Made by a program: the position numbers and the translations under genes. A stretch of DNA of 64,000 nucleotides. Source: Archangium gephyra. Its GTDB lineage: Bacteria > Myxococcota > Myxococcia > Myxococcales > Myxococcaceae. This document shows, in pieces, positions 27,990-37,247 of the stretch. The stretch covers positions 12,424,501 through 12,488,500 of the forward strand of contig NZ_CP011509.1 of assembly GCF_001027285.1 (NCBI RefSeq), read 5' to 3'. The notes under the pieces were generated by a model. The model was given only the letters and a program-made list of their open reading frames with translations. It was not told the DNA's origin and searched no databases. Within the stretch, counting starts at the first letter, position 1; each line of letters begins with the position of its first letter.

Positions 27990-28523
27990 TCACCGGCGCT
28001 CCGGAAACCTCCGCCGGAACTCCTCGCGCAGGGACTCGAGGTAGGCCGGGGCCTCCGGCGTGCCCTCGGCGGGCGCCCAGGAAGCGAAGGCCTTGTCATT
28101 GGCCGGTGCGTACGGCCCGTTCTTCACCTCGTAGATGACGGTGTCCGGCGCCAGGGCCACGAGCCCGTGGAAGATGCCCGGAGCCAGGTCCACCCCGAAG
28201 TGCTCTCCCCCCGCCTCCAATGACAGACAGTCTCGCACGCGCCCATCGTCCTCGAAGGTGAAGAAGGCCAGCGCCCCCCGCAGCAGTATCCACGCCTCGG
28301 CCTTGGGCGGCTCCAGGTGCCGGTGCGGCCGCACGTAGCTGTCCGGCTGGATGACGTTGAACATCCGGTGCAACACCTCCGCGTCGCTCTTGTGGAACGG
28401 TTGGATGATGCGCCGGCGGGGACTCGTCCGCGAGGCCTCCGTCACCTCCTCCACCAGCGAACGCGAGAGGACCACCAGCTCCCCCGCGGGGGCATCCAGG
28501 GCACGTCGGTAGGAAGCACTCAT
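27990..28523 (-). CDS. WbuC-type cupin-fold metalloprotein
   Basis: A 177-residue cupin-like protein resembling the WbuC family, which is sometimes found in O-antigen and surface-polysaccharide loci. The metal-site pattern is 'YVRPHRHLEPPKAEAWILLR', with further conserved residues in 'HFGVDLAPGIFHGLVAL'. An acidic and basic flank leads into it. ATG 28523 gives the natural N-terminus; the frame is open for 16 more codons but that part is not protein-like. The role is unknown, and no polysaccharide genes lie adjacent. It stands alone between the SitA-like pair and the second kinase fusion. Confidence 0.8.
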   Translation of the reverse strand: MSASYRRALDAPAGELVVLSRSLVEEVTEASRTSPRRRIIQPFHKSDAEVLHRMFNVIQPDSYVRPHRHLEPPKAEAWILLRGALAFFTFEDDGRVRDCLSLEAGGEHFGVDLAPGIFHGLVALAPDTVIYEVKNGPYAPANDKAFASWAPAEGTPEAPAYLESLREEFRRRFPERR

Positions 28524-28577
28524 GGCCCCGAGCGGAGCACAGGTGCGCTCCGCCGGCCAGCCCGGACCCACGCCTTC

Positions 28578-31500
28578 TCACGGCTGCTGCGGGTGTGGCT
28601 CCTCCTGCACTCCCAGGCGGCGCAGACTCGCCTGGGCCCGCTGCTCATAGGCCCGCATCCCATGCTCCCGCGCGAAGCGGATGGCCTCGAGCAACGCCAC
28701 ACGCGCCTCGTCCTCCCGGCCCGCCAGCCTCAGCAGCTCGCCCCGGACGCGGTGCAGCTCGGGCAGGTAGGAATACTCCTCCGTCACCGCCGGCCACGTC
28801 AGCGCCTCGTCCACCGCGGACAGCCCCTCCTGCGCCTGCCCCAGCCTCAAGTGGATGTGGGCCAGCATGCCCAGGTTGTGGTGCATGCCCGCGACGATGC
28901 CCGAGCGCTGCCACCCCTCCAGCACCTGCCGCATCTGCACCAGGCCCTCCTGCGGGCGCCCCAGCTCGGCCAGGGCCCATCCCCGCATCGCCGAGGGCCA
29001 CAGGTACCACAAGAGGAAGCGGTGCTCGCGCGCGAGCGGAATGCACTGCTCGGCCAGTCCCAGCGTCGTGCGCGCGTCCCACCGCAACTGGCTGGCGATG
29101 GCGCAGTAGGTCAGCGCGAGCGCCGTCGTGTGCGGATGGCCGATGCGGCCCGCCAGCTCCAGCGCCTCGCGGGTGAAGCGCTCGGCCCGCTCCTCCTGTC
29201 CGGACACCGAGAGCGGCAGCGTCGCATACGCCAGGGCGCCCACGCGTGGATTCACCCACTGCCGGATGGCGAGCGCCCGGTGCTGCTCCAGGTCCACCTC
29301 CGGCACCGCCAGCGCCAGCTCCAGGTGCCGCAGCGAGGTGTCCACCTGCCCCCAGGTGAACAGATCCGTGGCCATCATCCGGTGCCCCATGGAGAGCATC
29401 TCCGGCTTGTGCTGGCGCTCGCCCAGCTTCACCAGCAGCTCGGCCACCTCGTGCGAGTCACGCGACTTGCCGCGCGCGAAGTAGTACGCGAAGGAGCCCC
29501 AGAAGCTCAGCTCCAGGCGGGGCAGCTCCTCGCCCACCTCGCGGAACAGGGCCTGCACCCGCGTGTACGTGCGCTCCACCTCGGGCGAGCGGTAGCCCTG
29601 CACCTGCACCAGCGGCATGCCCAGGGCGATGAGCAATTGCAGCTCGTCCCGCGTCAGCACCGAGGCATCCGGCAGGCTGCGCAGCAGCTTCAACGACTGC
29701 GAGAGGTGGCTCACCGCCTCCTCGTTGGCCGAGCGCTGGCTCGCCCTCATCCCCGCCAGCTTCCAGTAGTGGATGGCCAGCTTCAGCTCCCCGGCCTCGG
29801 TGTAGTGGTGGGCCAGCAGCTCCGGCCGCGTCTCCGCCACCGCGGGGAAGTGCGTCCCCAGGGCCTGGGCAATCCTCTGGTGGTACTGCCGCCGCGCGCT
29901 CCGCGGCAGCGACTGGTAGGCGGCCTCCTGGATGAGGGCGTGGCGGAACTGGTAGCCGGGCTCCGTCTCGTCCTCCCGCGCCTGGAGCAACCCCGCGGCC
30001 ATCAGCCCCGCCAGGTCCCTGCGCAGCACGGTGCCCCGGAGCCCCGTCAGCCCGGCGAGCAGCTCCGAGGAGAAGCTGCGCCCCACCACCGCGCACAGCT
30101 GCGCGAGCTGCTTCTGCCGGCGTGGCAGCGAGTCCAGCCGGGCCAGCAACAACTCCTGCAGCGTGACGGGGATGGAGGCCGACGCCCCGCCCTCCAGCAT
30201 CACCCGCGTCATCTCCTCCACGAAGAGCGGAATGCCATCCGTCCGCGCCACCAGCTGGGTCACCACCTCCGCGGGCAGCTCCTGGCCGCGCGTCACCTCC
30301 TTCACCAGCTGCTCGGTGCGGGCCGCGGGCAGCCGCTCCAGGGCGATGCTCTGGAAACCGGCGTGCTGGGCCCAGGGCGGGCGGAACTCGGGGCGGGCAC
30401 TGAGGACGAAGAGCAGGCTCGCCCGCTCCACGAAGCCGAGCAGGAAGGTCAGCAGTTGCAGCGTGGAGGGGTCCGCCCAGTGCAGATCCTCCACCACCAC
30501 CAGTACCGGGCGCTCGCCCGAGCTCTCCATCAGCAGGGTGGCCAGGGCCGCCAGCGTCTCGTCCTTCTGCCGCTGGGGGGTGAAGCGCAGGTGCGGCGAG
30601 TCCTCCCTCACCGGCAGTGACACCAGCGAGGCCAGCAGGCGCACCTGCATGGGCGTCAGGCCGCGCTTCTCCAGCAGCCGCTCCACCCCGCGCAGGTTCT
30701 CCTGGGGCGAGCGCTCCGGGCTCAGCCACGCGCGCTGCAGCATCTCGATGACGGGGTGCAGGGCGCTGGTGCTGTACTGGTGCCAGCACTGGAGCCGCAG
30801 GAGGAGGGGCTTCTCCGGCAGCACCCGCTCGCGCAGCTCGTGGATGAGGCGGGACTTGCCGATGCCGGCCTCGCCCACCAGGAGCACATAACTGCCATGC
30901 CCCTCGCGGGCCCGCTCCCAGGCGGCGAGCAACTTCCCCAGCTCCTCCTCACGGCCCACCAGCGGGCTCAGCTCCCCCAGGGGCAGCCGCGTGCCGGCCG
31001 CGCGCGAGCGCCCCAGCACGTGGTGCACCTCGAGGGTGCGCCGCCCGTCGAAGGGGCGCGCCCCGAGCGGCTGGGTGTCGAAGGCGCGCCGCACCAGGCT
31101 GTGGGTGCTGGGGCCCACCACCACCTCGCCCGGCCCGGCCTGCCGCGCCAGCCACGCGGCGATGCGGGGGGCCTCGCCCTGGATGGTGGGGGTGTGCCCC
31201 CGCAGCTCCGGGAGGATGTCGTCCAGCACCACCTGGTCCGTGTCGATGCCCACCTGCACCGCCAGCTCCGCGGACGTCCCCGGCGGCAGCCGGGCCTGGA
31301 GCGCCGCGAGCACCGCTGGGGGCAACTCCAGCCCCGCGCGCACCGCGCACTCCGCGTCGCCCTCCTTCGCCACCGGGTAGCCGAAGCACGCCAGCACCTC
31401 GTCACCCAGGCACAGGGTGATGAAGCCCCCATGGCTTTGAATGCCCTCCGAGGCCGAGCGGTGGAAGGCCGCCTCCAGCTCGCCGAAGTCCTCGGGGTCC

Positions 31501-32684
31501 AACTCCTCCGCCAGCGCGCTGAGCCCCGTCACCCGGCAGTGCAGCAGCGTCACCTGCCGGCGCTGGGGCGCCGTCGAGCGCTGCGGCCCCCGGCCCGGCC
31601 GCAGGTGCTCCTCCAGCTCGCGCAGCTCCTCGCGCAGCTCCTCGGCCGACAGCAGGCGCTTCTCGGGGTCCTTCTCCAGCATCACCGACAGCAGCGACTC
31701 CAGCTCCCAGGGCAGCTCCGGGTTGCGCTCGCGCAGCGGGGGCACCGGCTCCGGGGAGAGCACCTTCGCGCGCATCTCGCCCACCATGAGGTGCGGATAG
31801 GGCAGCTCTCCGGTGAGCAACTCATACAGCATGACGCCCGCGGCCCAGATGTCGGTGCGCGCGTCCACCTTCTCCCCCCGCCACTGCTCCGGGGCCATAT
31901 AGGGCGGCGTGCCCGCCGTGGGCAGCTCCGGCTGCTCGGAGGCGAGGCCCGGCGCGGACGCCAGCCACGCGAGTCCGAAGTCCAGCAGCTTCACCGTGCC
32001 CTGGCGGGTGATGAAGACATTGCTGGGCTTGAGGTCCCGGTGGACGATTTGATGCTCGTGCGCGTGCGCCAGGCCCGCGGCCACGTCGCGCAGGATCTCC
32101 AGCGTGCGCCTCAGCGGCAGACTCCGCTCCCGGCGCACCAGGTCCGCGAGCGACTCGCCCCCCAGACATTCCATGACGAGGAAGGGGACGGTGGGCTCGC
32201 CCGGCCCCCCGCTCCACTCGGACACGTCGAAGATGCGGACGATGTTCTCGTGGTCCAGCCGCGCGATGGCCCGCGCCTCCCGCAGGCCCATGCCGGCCAG
32301 CTCCTCGCGCGGGAAGAGGAACTTGAGGGCCACCACGCGCTGCAGCTCCTCGTCCTGGGCCCGGAAGACCTGGCCCATGGCGCCCTCGCCCAGCGACTCG
32401 AGAATCTCGAACCGGCGCCCGTCCGCGCCTCCCAGCCTGTCGCCGGGCATCAGCCGGTGGAACGGCGTGGGCACGTCGGAGCTCAACACCTCATTCAGGA
32501 ATGAATCGCCGAAGTCGAGCTCATCGTCGAAGCCGAGCTCGTCGTCGAAGTCGAACGCGTCTTCCGGCCCGGGCTCGTCCTCGGGACCGGCCTTCCGCCC
32601 GGCCTCCTCTTCAGGCCCGGCCTCGGCGTCCTCCCCATGGGGAGCCCCTGGCCCCTGGCCGTCCTGCTCGCCATTGCGTCCCAT
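28578..32684 (-). CDS. Ser/Thr kinase-degenerate cyclase-AAA-TPR fusion protein (copy 2)
   Basis: A 1368-residue paralogue of the fusion at 16740-20735, sharing the whole order of domains and even the N-terminal 'DFGDSFLNEV' segment. An acidic, repeat-like leader ('DFDDELGFDDELDFGDSF') precedes the kinase. Kinase residues are intact: Lys121, 'HRDLKPSN' at 215-222 and 'DFG' at 235-237. The cyclase-like domain (about 373-560) again lacks the first metal Asp, with Arg384 in 'LLHCRVTG', while Asp428 is kept. Walker A 'GEAGIGKS' lies at 604-611, Walker B is 'LVVVEDLHWADPS', and TPR-like repeats fill the C-terminal third. No sigma or VMAP partner follows this copy, so its output is unclear. Confidence 0.92.
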   Translation of the reverse strand: MGRNGEQDGQGPGAPHGEDAEAGPEEEAGRKAGPEDEPGPEDAFDFDDELGFDDELDFGDSFLNEVLSSDVPTPFHRLMPGDRLGGADGRRFEILESLGEGAMGQVFRAQDEELQRVVALKFLFPREELAGMGLREARAIARLDHENIVRIFDVSEWSGGPGEPTVPFLVMECLGGESLADLVRRERSLPLRRTLEILRDVAAGLAHAHEHQIVHRDLKPSNVFITRQGTVKLLDFGLAWLASAPGLASEQPELPTAGTPPYMAPEQWRGEKVDARTDIWAAGVMLYELLTGELPYPHLMVGEMRAKVLSPEPVPPLRERNPELPWELESLLSVMLEKDPEKRLLSAEELREELRELEEHLRPGRGPQRSTAPQRRQVTLLHCRVTGLSALAEELDPEDFGELEAAFHRSASEGIQSHGGFITLCLGDEVLACFGYPVAKEGDAECAVRAGLELPPAVLAALQARLPPGTSAELAVQVGIDTDQVVLDDILPELRGHTPTIQGEAPRIAAWLARQAGPGEVVVGPSTHSLVRRAFDTQPLGARPFDGRRTLEVHHVLGRSRAAGTRLPLGELSPLVGREEELGKLLAAWERAREGHGSYVLLVGEAGIGKSRLIHELRERVLPEKPLLLRLQCWHQYSTSALHPVIEMLQRAWLSPERSPQENLRGVERLLEKRGLTPMQVRLLASLVSLPVREDSPHLRFTPQRQKDETLAALATLLMESSGERPVLVVVEDLHWADPSTLQLLTFLLGFVERASLLFVLSARPEFRPPWAQHAGFQSIALERLPAARTEQLVKEVTRGQELPAEVVTQLVARTDGIPLFVEEMTRVMLEGGASASIPVTLQELLLARLDSLPRRQKQLAQLCAVVGRSFSSELLAGLTGLRGTVLRRDLAGLMAAGLLQAREDETEPGYQFRHALIQEAAYQSLPRSARRQYHQRIAQALGTHFPAVAETRPELLAHHYTEAGELKLAIHYWKLAGMRASQRSANEEAVSHLSQSLKLLRSLPDASVLTRDELQLLIALGMPLVQVQGYRSPEVERTYTRVQALFREVGEELPRLELSFWGSFAYYFARGKSRDSHEVAELLVKLGERQHKPEMLSMGHRMMATDLFTWGQVDTSLRHLELALAVPEVDLEQHRALAIRQWVNPRVGALAYATLPLSVSGQEERAERFTREALELAGRIGHPHTTALALTYCAIASQLRWDARTTLGLAEQCIPLAREHRFLLWYLWPSAMRGWALAELGRPQEGLVQMRQVLEGWQRSGIVAGMHHNLGMLAHIHLRLGQAQEGLSAVDEALTWPAVTEEYSYLPELHRVRGELLRLAGREDEARVALLEAIRFAREHGMRAYEQRAQASLRRLGVQEEPHPQQP

Positions 32685-33013
32685 GGTGCTTCCCCCCGCC
32701 CCTCTGAGGGAAGAGTAGGGGCGCCCAGAAGGGCGGGCAACGAGCCCACCCGGCGGGGAGGGATGGACGTCACCTTTCCACCTTCATTCCCGCCCGGCTG
32801 GCTGGCCTTGACGGGGGACCCCTCCGTGTCCAGCAACGGAGCAAGCGGGCCCTTCTCCCACCCATGTGGCCAACCCGCGCAACGCACCCCAAATCACACA
32901 CATCACACCAGGGAGACGTGGACTCCACCCGGTAGAGGCGGGAACCGGAGCTCCCTTCCTGGAGAAGCCCGGACCGCGCTCTACCCCTCACCGAGGAAAG
33001 GACAGGACGAGTC
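32685..33013. other. Divergent intergenic region between kinase 2 and a response regulator
   Basis: A 329-base region between divergent starts. It holds no supportable gene. It must carry the promoters of both neighbours, but no boxes could be assigned. An AGGAAAGG-rich stretch near 32993-33000 probably serves as the ribosome-binding region of the regulator. Confidence 0.4.
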
Positions 33014-33442
33014 ATGAGTACCATTCTTCTCGTTGATGACGAACCCGAGCTCCTCGACCTTTACACGGAAGTGTTGGAGCTGATGGACCATCGCGTGCTG
33101 CGTGCACATGATGGAAGAGAGGCCCTGGAGATCGCCCACGCGCGGCGGCCGGACCTCGTGGTGACGGACTGGCAGATGCCCCGGATGAGCGGGGTGGAGT
33201 TGTGCCAGCGGCTCGTGCAGGACGAGGACCTGCGCGACGTTCCCATCATCATGCACAGCGCCGCGACGGACCCGCACGCGCCCGGGGTGACGGCGTTCCT
33301 CTCCAAGTGCTCGGAGCTGAGCGAGTTTGAAGAGGTGGTCAACCGGGCACTCACGGATTCGGGCGTGTACCCGCAGGGGCCGCCGTCACACAGCCCCTAC
33401 CTGGAGTGGGAGCACGAGCACGCGTGCTCCATGGGCCAGTGA
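33014..33442 (+). CDS. Single-domain response regulator
   Basis: A 142-residue CheY-like receiver. The acidic pocket is Asp8-Asp9, the phosphorylation site is Asp52 in 'LVVTDWQMPRMSG', and a Lys is kept in 'FLSKCSEL'. A roughly 25-residue tail beyond the receiver ('SPYLEWEHEHACS') is His/Glu-rich with a Cys and has no known domain. There is no kinase directly beside it on this strand. A strong hairpin 25 bases after the stop ends transcription, so it is probably monocistronic. Confidence 0.9.
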   Translation: MSTILLVDDEPELLDLYTEVLELMDHRVLRAHDGREALEIAHARRPDLVVTDWQMPRMSGVELCQRLVQDEDLRDVPIIMHSAATDPHAPGVTAFLSKCSELSEFEEVVNRALTDSGVYPQGPPSHSPYLEWEHEHACSMGQ

Positions 33443-33466
33443 GGCCAGGACAGAGCGGGTGACCGA

Positions 33467-33504
33467 GCGGGCCGGAAGAAAATCTTCCGGCCCGCGTGCT
33501 TTTC
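33467..33504 (+). terminator. Hairpin terminator after the response regulator
   Basis: A perfect 13-base inverted repeat (GCGGGCCGGAAGA at 33467-33479, mirrored at 33483-33495) closes an AAA loop and is followed by GTGCTTTTC. The T tract is short, but the stem is strong. It isolates the regulator gene from the ECF sigma gene. Confidence 0.85.
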
Positions 33505-33539
33505 GGGAAGTGGCCCCCTCTATCCACGCAGGAGGCCAC

Positions 33540-34097
33540 ATGCCACGCATCTTCGCTGGAGACAGTCGGGAGTTCGCGGACCTCATCGCGCCGCACAGGG
33601 CCCTGTTGCTGGGACTCGCGCACAAGCTCTGCCGCAACGGCGGAGTGGAGCCCGAGGACCTGATGCAAGACACGCTGGAGCGCGCGCTGGTGCACTTCGA
33701 GTCCTTGCGCGGCTGGAGCGACGGCACGCGCCGCGCGTGGTTGTGTACCACGCTCCAGCGGCGCTTCCTGGACCACTGCCGGCGCCAGCGCACCGAGAGC
33801 AACGAGGGGCCCGCGCTGGAGTGGGTGCAAGCGCCCGTGCTCGTGCGCGAGCCGCGCCAGTGGCACTCCTGGGAGCGCGTCTCCGAGGAGGAGCTGCACG
33901 AGGCCATCGCATGTCTGCGCTCCCCGCTGCGGGAGGCCTTCGAGCTACACACGGCGGGCGTGCGCTACAAGGACATCGCGCGGCGGCTCGGCACCACGCC
34001 AGGGACGGTGGGCTTCTGGCTGCACCAGGCCCGGCTCGAGCTCAGAGGCCTCTTGCGGCCGCTCGCCACGGAGCGCGCGGAAGAGCTCGCGGCCTGA
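33540..34097 (+). CDS. ECF-type RNA polymerase sigma factor
   Basis: A 185-residue sigma factor. Region 2 includes 'LAHKLCRNGGVEPEDLMQDT' and 'AWLCTTLQRRFLDHCRRQR'; region 4 includes 'EEELHEAIACLRSPLREAFE' and the helix-turn-helix 'RYKDIARRLGTTPGTVGFWL'. ATG 33540 has GGAGG four bases upstream; the frame is open farther up but shadows the terminator and regulator. No anti-sigma protein follows. The downstream leader contains three copies of a ten-base direct repeat, which may reflect autoregulation or control of the DoxX-like gene. Confidence 0.85.
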   Translation: MPRIFAGDSREFADLIAPHRALLLGLAHKLCRNGGVEPEDLMQDTLERALVHFESLRGWSDGTRRAWLCTTLQRRFLDHCRRQRTESNEGPALEWVQAPVLVREPRQWHSWERVSEEELHEAIACLRSPLREAFELHTAGVRYKDIARRLGTTPGTVGFWLHQARLELRGLLRPLATERAEELAA

Positions 34098-34104
34098 GCG
34101 GAAC

Positions 34105-34226
34105 AAAGACAGACGAAATTCCGCCGAAAAGACAGACAAAAAGCCCGCACAAGAATCTCAACGCCGTGCGTCATGAAACCGGCACCCGCTGCCACACACG
34201 TCAAACCACAAGCCCAAAAGACAGAC
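34105..34226 (+). repeat. Three direct repeats AAAGACAGAC between sigma factor and DoxX-like gene
   Basis: Exact ten-base copies lie at 34105-34114, 34128-34137 and 34217-34226. The first two starts are 23 bases apart (about two helical turns) and the third immediately precedes the next start codon. In an otherwise GC-rich genome this AT-richer 134-base gap stands out. An operator or RNA-level role is inference. Confidence 0.7.
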
Positions 34227-34230
34227 ACCC

Positions 34231-34872
34231 ATGAACTCGCCCATGCGTCAGACGAACTCCGTTGTCCCGTTCTCCCCCCCCTCCCGCTCCGCCGGGAGCC
34301 GCCAGAGCTGGCGCCCGCGCCTCGTGCGCACGCTGGCGGCGCACCCCAAGCGCGACTACTGGCTCGAGCGCGTCCCCGAGACTCCCGGCCGCTACCAGGT
34401 GCGCGGCGTGACGGGCGTCATCTTCATGCTCTTCGGGCTGATGAAGGCCTTCGACTTCACCCTGCCCGTGCTCGTGGGCGCGCCGGGGCTGCACGTGAAC
34501 ACGGGCGTGGAGGGCTTCGCGCGGTTGATCTCGGAGATTGGCATGCCCTTCCCGCTGTTCAACGCGGCGATGGTCATCGCCATGGAGGTGGTGCTCGGCC
34601 TGGGGCTCATCCTCAGCGCGTGGCTGCCGGCGACGCGGCTCATCACCCGCCTGTGCGCCCTGCCTCTGGCGGGGAACATGATGGTGGCGCTGCTGGTGGG
34701 CATCCGCCAGGTGCAGGGCAACCCGGTGGTCATCGACGGGCACGCCATCATGAACCAGTTCTGGCGGCTGCCGCTGGAGCTGGGCCTGCTGGCCGGCATG
34801 CTCTACCTGCTGTGGCGGCCCGCGGCCCGGGCGGCCCCGAGGCTGGTGCCCGTGCCCGTGCGTGAGGGCTGA
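34231..34872 (+). CDS. DoxX-like membrane protein
   Basis: A 213-residue integral membrane protein with four predicted helices, resembling the DoxX family. The basic N-terminal 55 residues are cytoplasmic-looking. Helices follow from 'GVTGVIFMLFGLMKAFDFTL', through 'FNAAMVIAMEVVLGLGLIL' and 'LCALPLAGNMMVALLVGI', to 'LPLELGLLAGMLYLLW'. DoxX-like proteins have been linked to quinone-related redox and stress functions, but the reaction is unknown. The start at 34231 is chosen over 34243 without a strong ribosome-binding site for either. It may be a target of the ECF sigma factor just upstream. Confidence 0.65.
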   Translation: MNSPMRQTNSVVPFSPPSRSAGSRQSWRPRLVRTLAAHPKRDYWLERVPETPGRYQVRGVTGVIFMLFGLMKAFDFTLPVLVGAPGLHVNTGVEGFARLISEIGMPFPLFNAAMVIAMEVVLGLGLILSAWLPATRLITRLCALPLAGNMMVALLVGIRQVQGNPVVIDGHAIMNQFWRLPLELGLLAGMLYLLWRPAARAAPRLVPVPVREG

Positions 34873-35015
34873 GCGGCGGGCAGGCGAGCACCCCGCGCCC
34901 TGGTCTCCTGGCGAGAGGCGAGCCAGGAAGCCGGGGTGCTCGTGTGTCCGAAGCAACGCATTGCCGAGAAAGCACGGGCCACCCGGGGTGCGCACATTAG
35001 AGTCACACCGTGCAC

Positions 35016-37046
35016 ATGGGCTCCGTCATCGCCGCGGGACGACTGCTGGGCTGCCTCCAATGCACCGGGCAGCATGTGACGGGCAGCCATCATCCCGGGC
35101 TCGTCCTGCTCTCCATCGTCATCGCCGTGGTGGCGTCCTATACGGCGCTGGACCTGGCGGGGCGGGTGGCGGGGATGACGGGCCCGGCGCGGCGCCTGCT
35201 GCTGGGCACCGGCGCGGCGATGATGGGGGTGGGCATCTGGTCCATGCACTTCGTGGGCATGCTGGCCTTCCGCATGCCCATGCCGGTGAGCTACGGGCCC
35301 GGGCTCACGGCGCTCTCCATGGGCGCGGCCGTGCTCGGGGCGTGGGCGGCGCTGCTCGTGGTCAGCCGCCACCTGGTCACACGCGCGGGGCTGCTGGCGG
35401 GGGGCACCTTCATGGGGCTGGCCATCACCGCCATGCACTACCTGGGCATGGCCGCCATGCGCATGGAGGCCGAGCTGAGCTACCAGCCGGTGCTGCTCGT
35501 GCTCTCGGTGCTCATCGCCATCGGGGCGTCGGTGGCGGCGCTGTGGCAGGCCTTCTGGTTCCGGCGGGAGCAGCGCGCCTGGACGTGGTCGAAGCTGACC
35601 AGTGCCCTGGTCATGGGCGTGGCCATCTCCGGCATGCACTACACGGGCATGGTGGCGGCCCGCTTCACGCCCACGCCCATGCCGCCCGGGCACCTCGACG
35701 AGGGCTTCCAGATTGGCGGGCTGGGCGCGGTGGCCCTCGGCGTGGCCACGCTGGGAGGGCTGGGCCTCACGCTGCTCGGCTCGCTGGTGGACCTGGAGCA
35801 GCGGCGCACCCAGCGCACCCTGTCGCTGCTGGCGGACGCGAGCGCCATGCTGGGCCGCAGCCTGGACATCCCCACCATCGCGGAGACGCTGGCGGAGCGG
35901 GTGGCTCCGGAGGTGGGGGACGGGTGCACCGTGGACCTGTACGAGGAGGATGGTGTCTTCCTGCGCCGCATGGCCACCTGCTACCCGAGTCACCGCGAGC
36001 GGGAGGCGCGCTACCAGGACGTGCGCTATGCGCGGGACGCGGGCGCGGACACCCCGCTGCAACGGGTGTTGCGCACCGGCCAGCCCGAGCTGCTCACCCA
36101 CCCCTCGCGCCAGGAGTTGGAGCGGATGGCCCAGGCGCCGGAGTCCCTCCGGTGTCCCCGGGACGCCGGGGCCCGCGCGGTGCTCATCGTGCCGCTGCTG
36201 CACCGCGAGCGGGTGCTCGGCATCATCACCGTCTTCACCCGGGAGCGGCCCCTGGAGGACACGGAGGGGGCGCTGGTGCAGGAGCTGGGGCGGCGCGCGG
36301 GCAGCGCGGTGGAGAACGCCCGGCTCTTCCACGAGGCGCAGGAGGCCATCCGCGTGCGCGACGAGTTCCTCTCCATCGCCTCGCACGAGCTGAACACGCC
36401 GCTCACGCCGCTGATGATGAACCTGCAGCGGCTGCACCGCACGGTGGCCAATGGCGGCGGGGAGCAGGAGCTCAAGGGCGAGCAGCTGGTGCGCGTGGTG
36501 GACGTGGCGCAACGCCAGACGCGGCGGCTGGCGCGGTTGGTGAATGAGCTGCTGGACATCTCCCGCATCCGCCTGGGCCGGCTGGAGCTGCACCGCGAGG
36601 AGCTGGAGCTGGGCGGCGTGGTGCGCGGCGTGGTGGAGCGGTTGAGGGAGGAGGGGCTCTGGTCCGGGAGCCCGCCCACGCTGCACGTGGAGGGCATGGT
36701 GGAGGGGCTGTGGGACCGCATCCGGCTGGAGCAGGTGGTGGGCAACCTGCTGGCCAACGCGGCCCGGTACGGGCAGGGAAACCCGGTGGACGTGACGGTG
36801 CGCGCCCAGGGGAGCGAGGCGTGGCTGGTGGTGAGGGACCGGGGCATCGGCATCGCCCCCGAGGCCCTCAAGCGCATCTTCGAGCGCTTCGAGCGCGCGG
36901 CCTCCCGCAACTTCGGTGGGCTGGGGCTGGGGCTCTACATCGTACGGCAGATCGTCGAGGCCCACGGCGGCACCATCGCGGTGGAGAGCGAGCTGGGCGT
37001 GGGCTCCACCTTCTCGGTGAAGCTGCCGCGGCTCCAGTCGCACTGA
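35016..37046 (+). CDS. MHYT-domain membrane histidine kinase with GAF
   Basis: A 676-residue sensor kinase. The N-terminal 250 residues form an MHYT sensor of about seven helices; its repeated motifs are 'WSMHFVGMLAF', 'ITAMHYLGMAAM' and 'ISGMHYTGMVAA', proposed to bind a metal and sense a small gas such as oxygen, CO or NO. A GAF domain spans about 275-430. HisKA follows with phospho-acceptor His457 in 'SIASHELNTPLTPLMM'. The ATPase domain has 'NLLANAARYGQG', 'VRDRGIGIAPEAL' and 'GLGLGLYIVRQIV'. All catalytic boxes are intact. A GTG lies two codons upstream of ATG 35016. No response regulator is adjacent on this strand. Confidence 0.92.
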   Translation: MGSVIAAGRLLGCLQCTGQHVTGSHHPGLVLLSIVIAVVASYTALDLAGRVAGMTGPARRLLLGTGAAMMGVGIWSMHFVGMLAFRMPMPVSYGPGLTALSMGAAVLGAWAALLVVSRHLVTRAGLLAGGTFMGLAITAMHYLGMAAMRMEAELSYQPVLLVLSVLIAIGASVAALWQAFWFRREQRAWTWSKLTSALVMGVAISGMHYTGMVAARFTPTPMPPGHLDEGFQIGGLGAVALGVATLGGLGLTLLGSLVDLEQRRTQRTLSLLADASAMLGRSLDIPTIAETLAERVAPEVGDGCTVDLYEEDGVFLRRMATCYPSHREREARYQDVRYARDAGADTPLQRVLRTGQPELLTHPSRQELERMAQAPESLRCPRDAGARAVLIVPLLHRERVLGIITVFTRERPLEDTEGALVQELGRRAGSAVENARLFHEAQEAIRVRDEFLSIASHELNTPLTPLMMNLQRLHRTVANGGGEQELKGEQLVRVVDVAQRQTRRLARLVNELLDISRIRLGRLELHREELELGGVVRGVVERLREEGLWSGSPPTLHVEGMVEGLWDRIRLEQVVGNLLANAARYGQGNPVDVTVRAQGSEAWLVVRDRGIGIAPEALKRIFERFERAASRNFGGLGLGLYIVRQIVEAHGGTIAVESELGVGSTFSVKLPRLQSH

Positions 37047-37247
37047 AGCCCTTGGACGCCAGGGATTGGCCCCGGGTACAGGCCGATGTCCGCTTCCCGG
37101 CCGATCCTTCGTTCAAACCCGAAACTCAGGGAAGGAGCTACAGGCCCGCCCATCTTCCCACCGAGCAGGGGACCAAGGCCACCGAGCCGTTACACAGCCC
37201 GTGCGTAGTTTCACCCCCGCACCACAACGCAGCACGGAGGGGTCTCC

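Noticed and set aside
16740-32684. A TOMM (thiazole/oxazole-modified microcin) biosynthetic cluster
   Set aside because: The kinase/cyclase-like fusions resemble proteins found in TOMM clusters, but there is no precursor peptide, cyclodehydratase or flavin dehydrogenase in the window.
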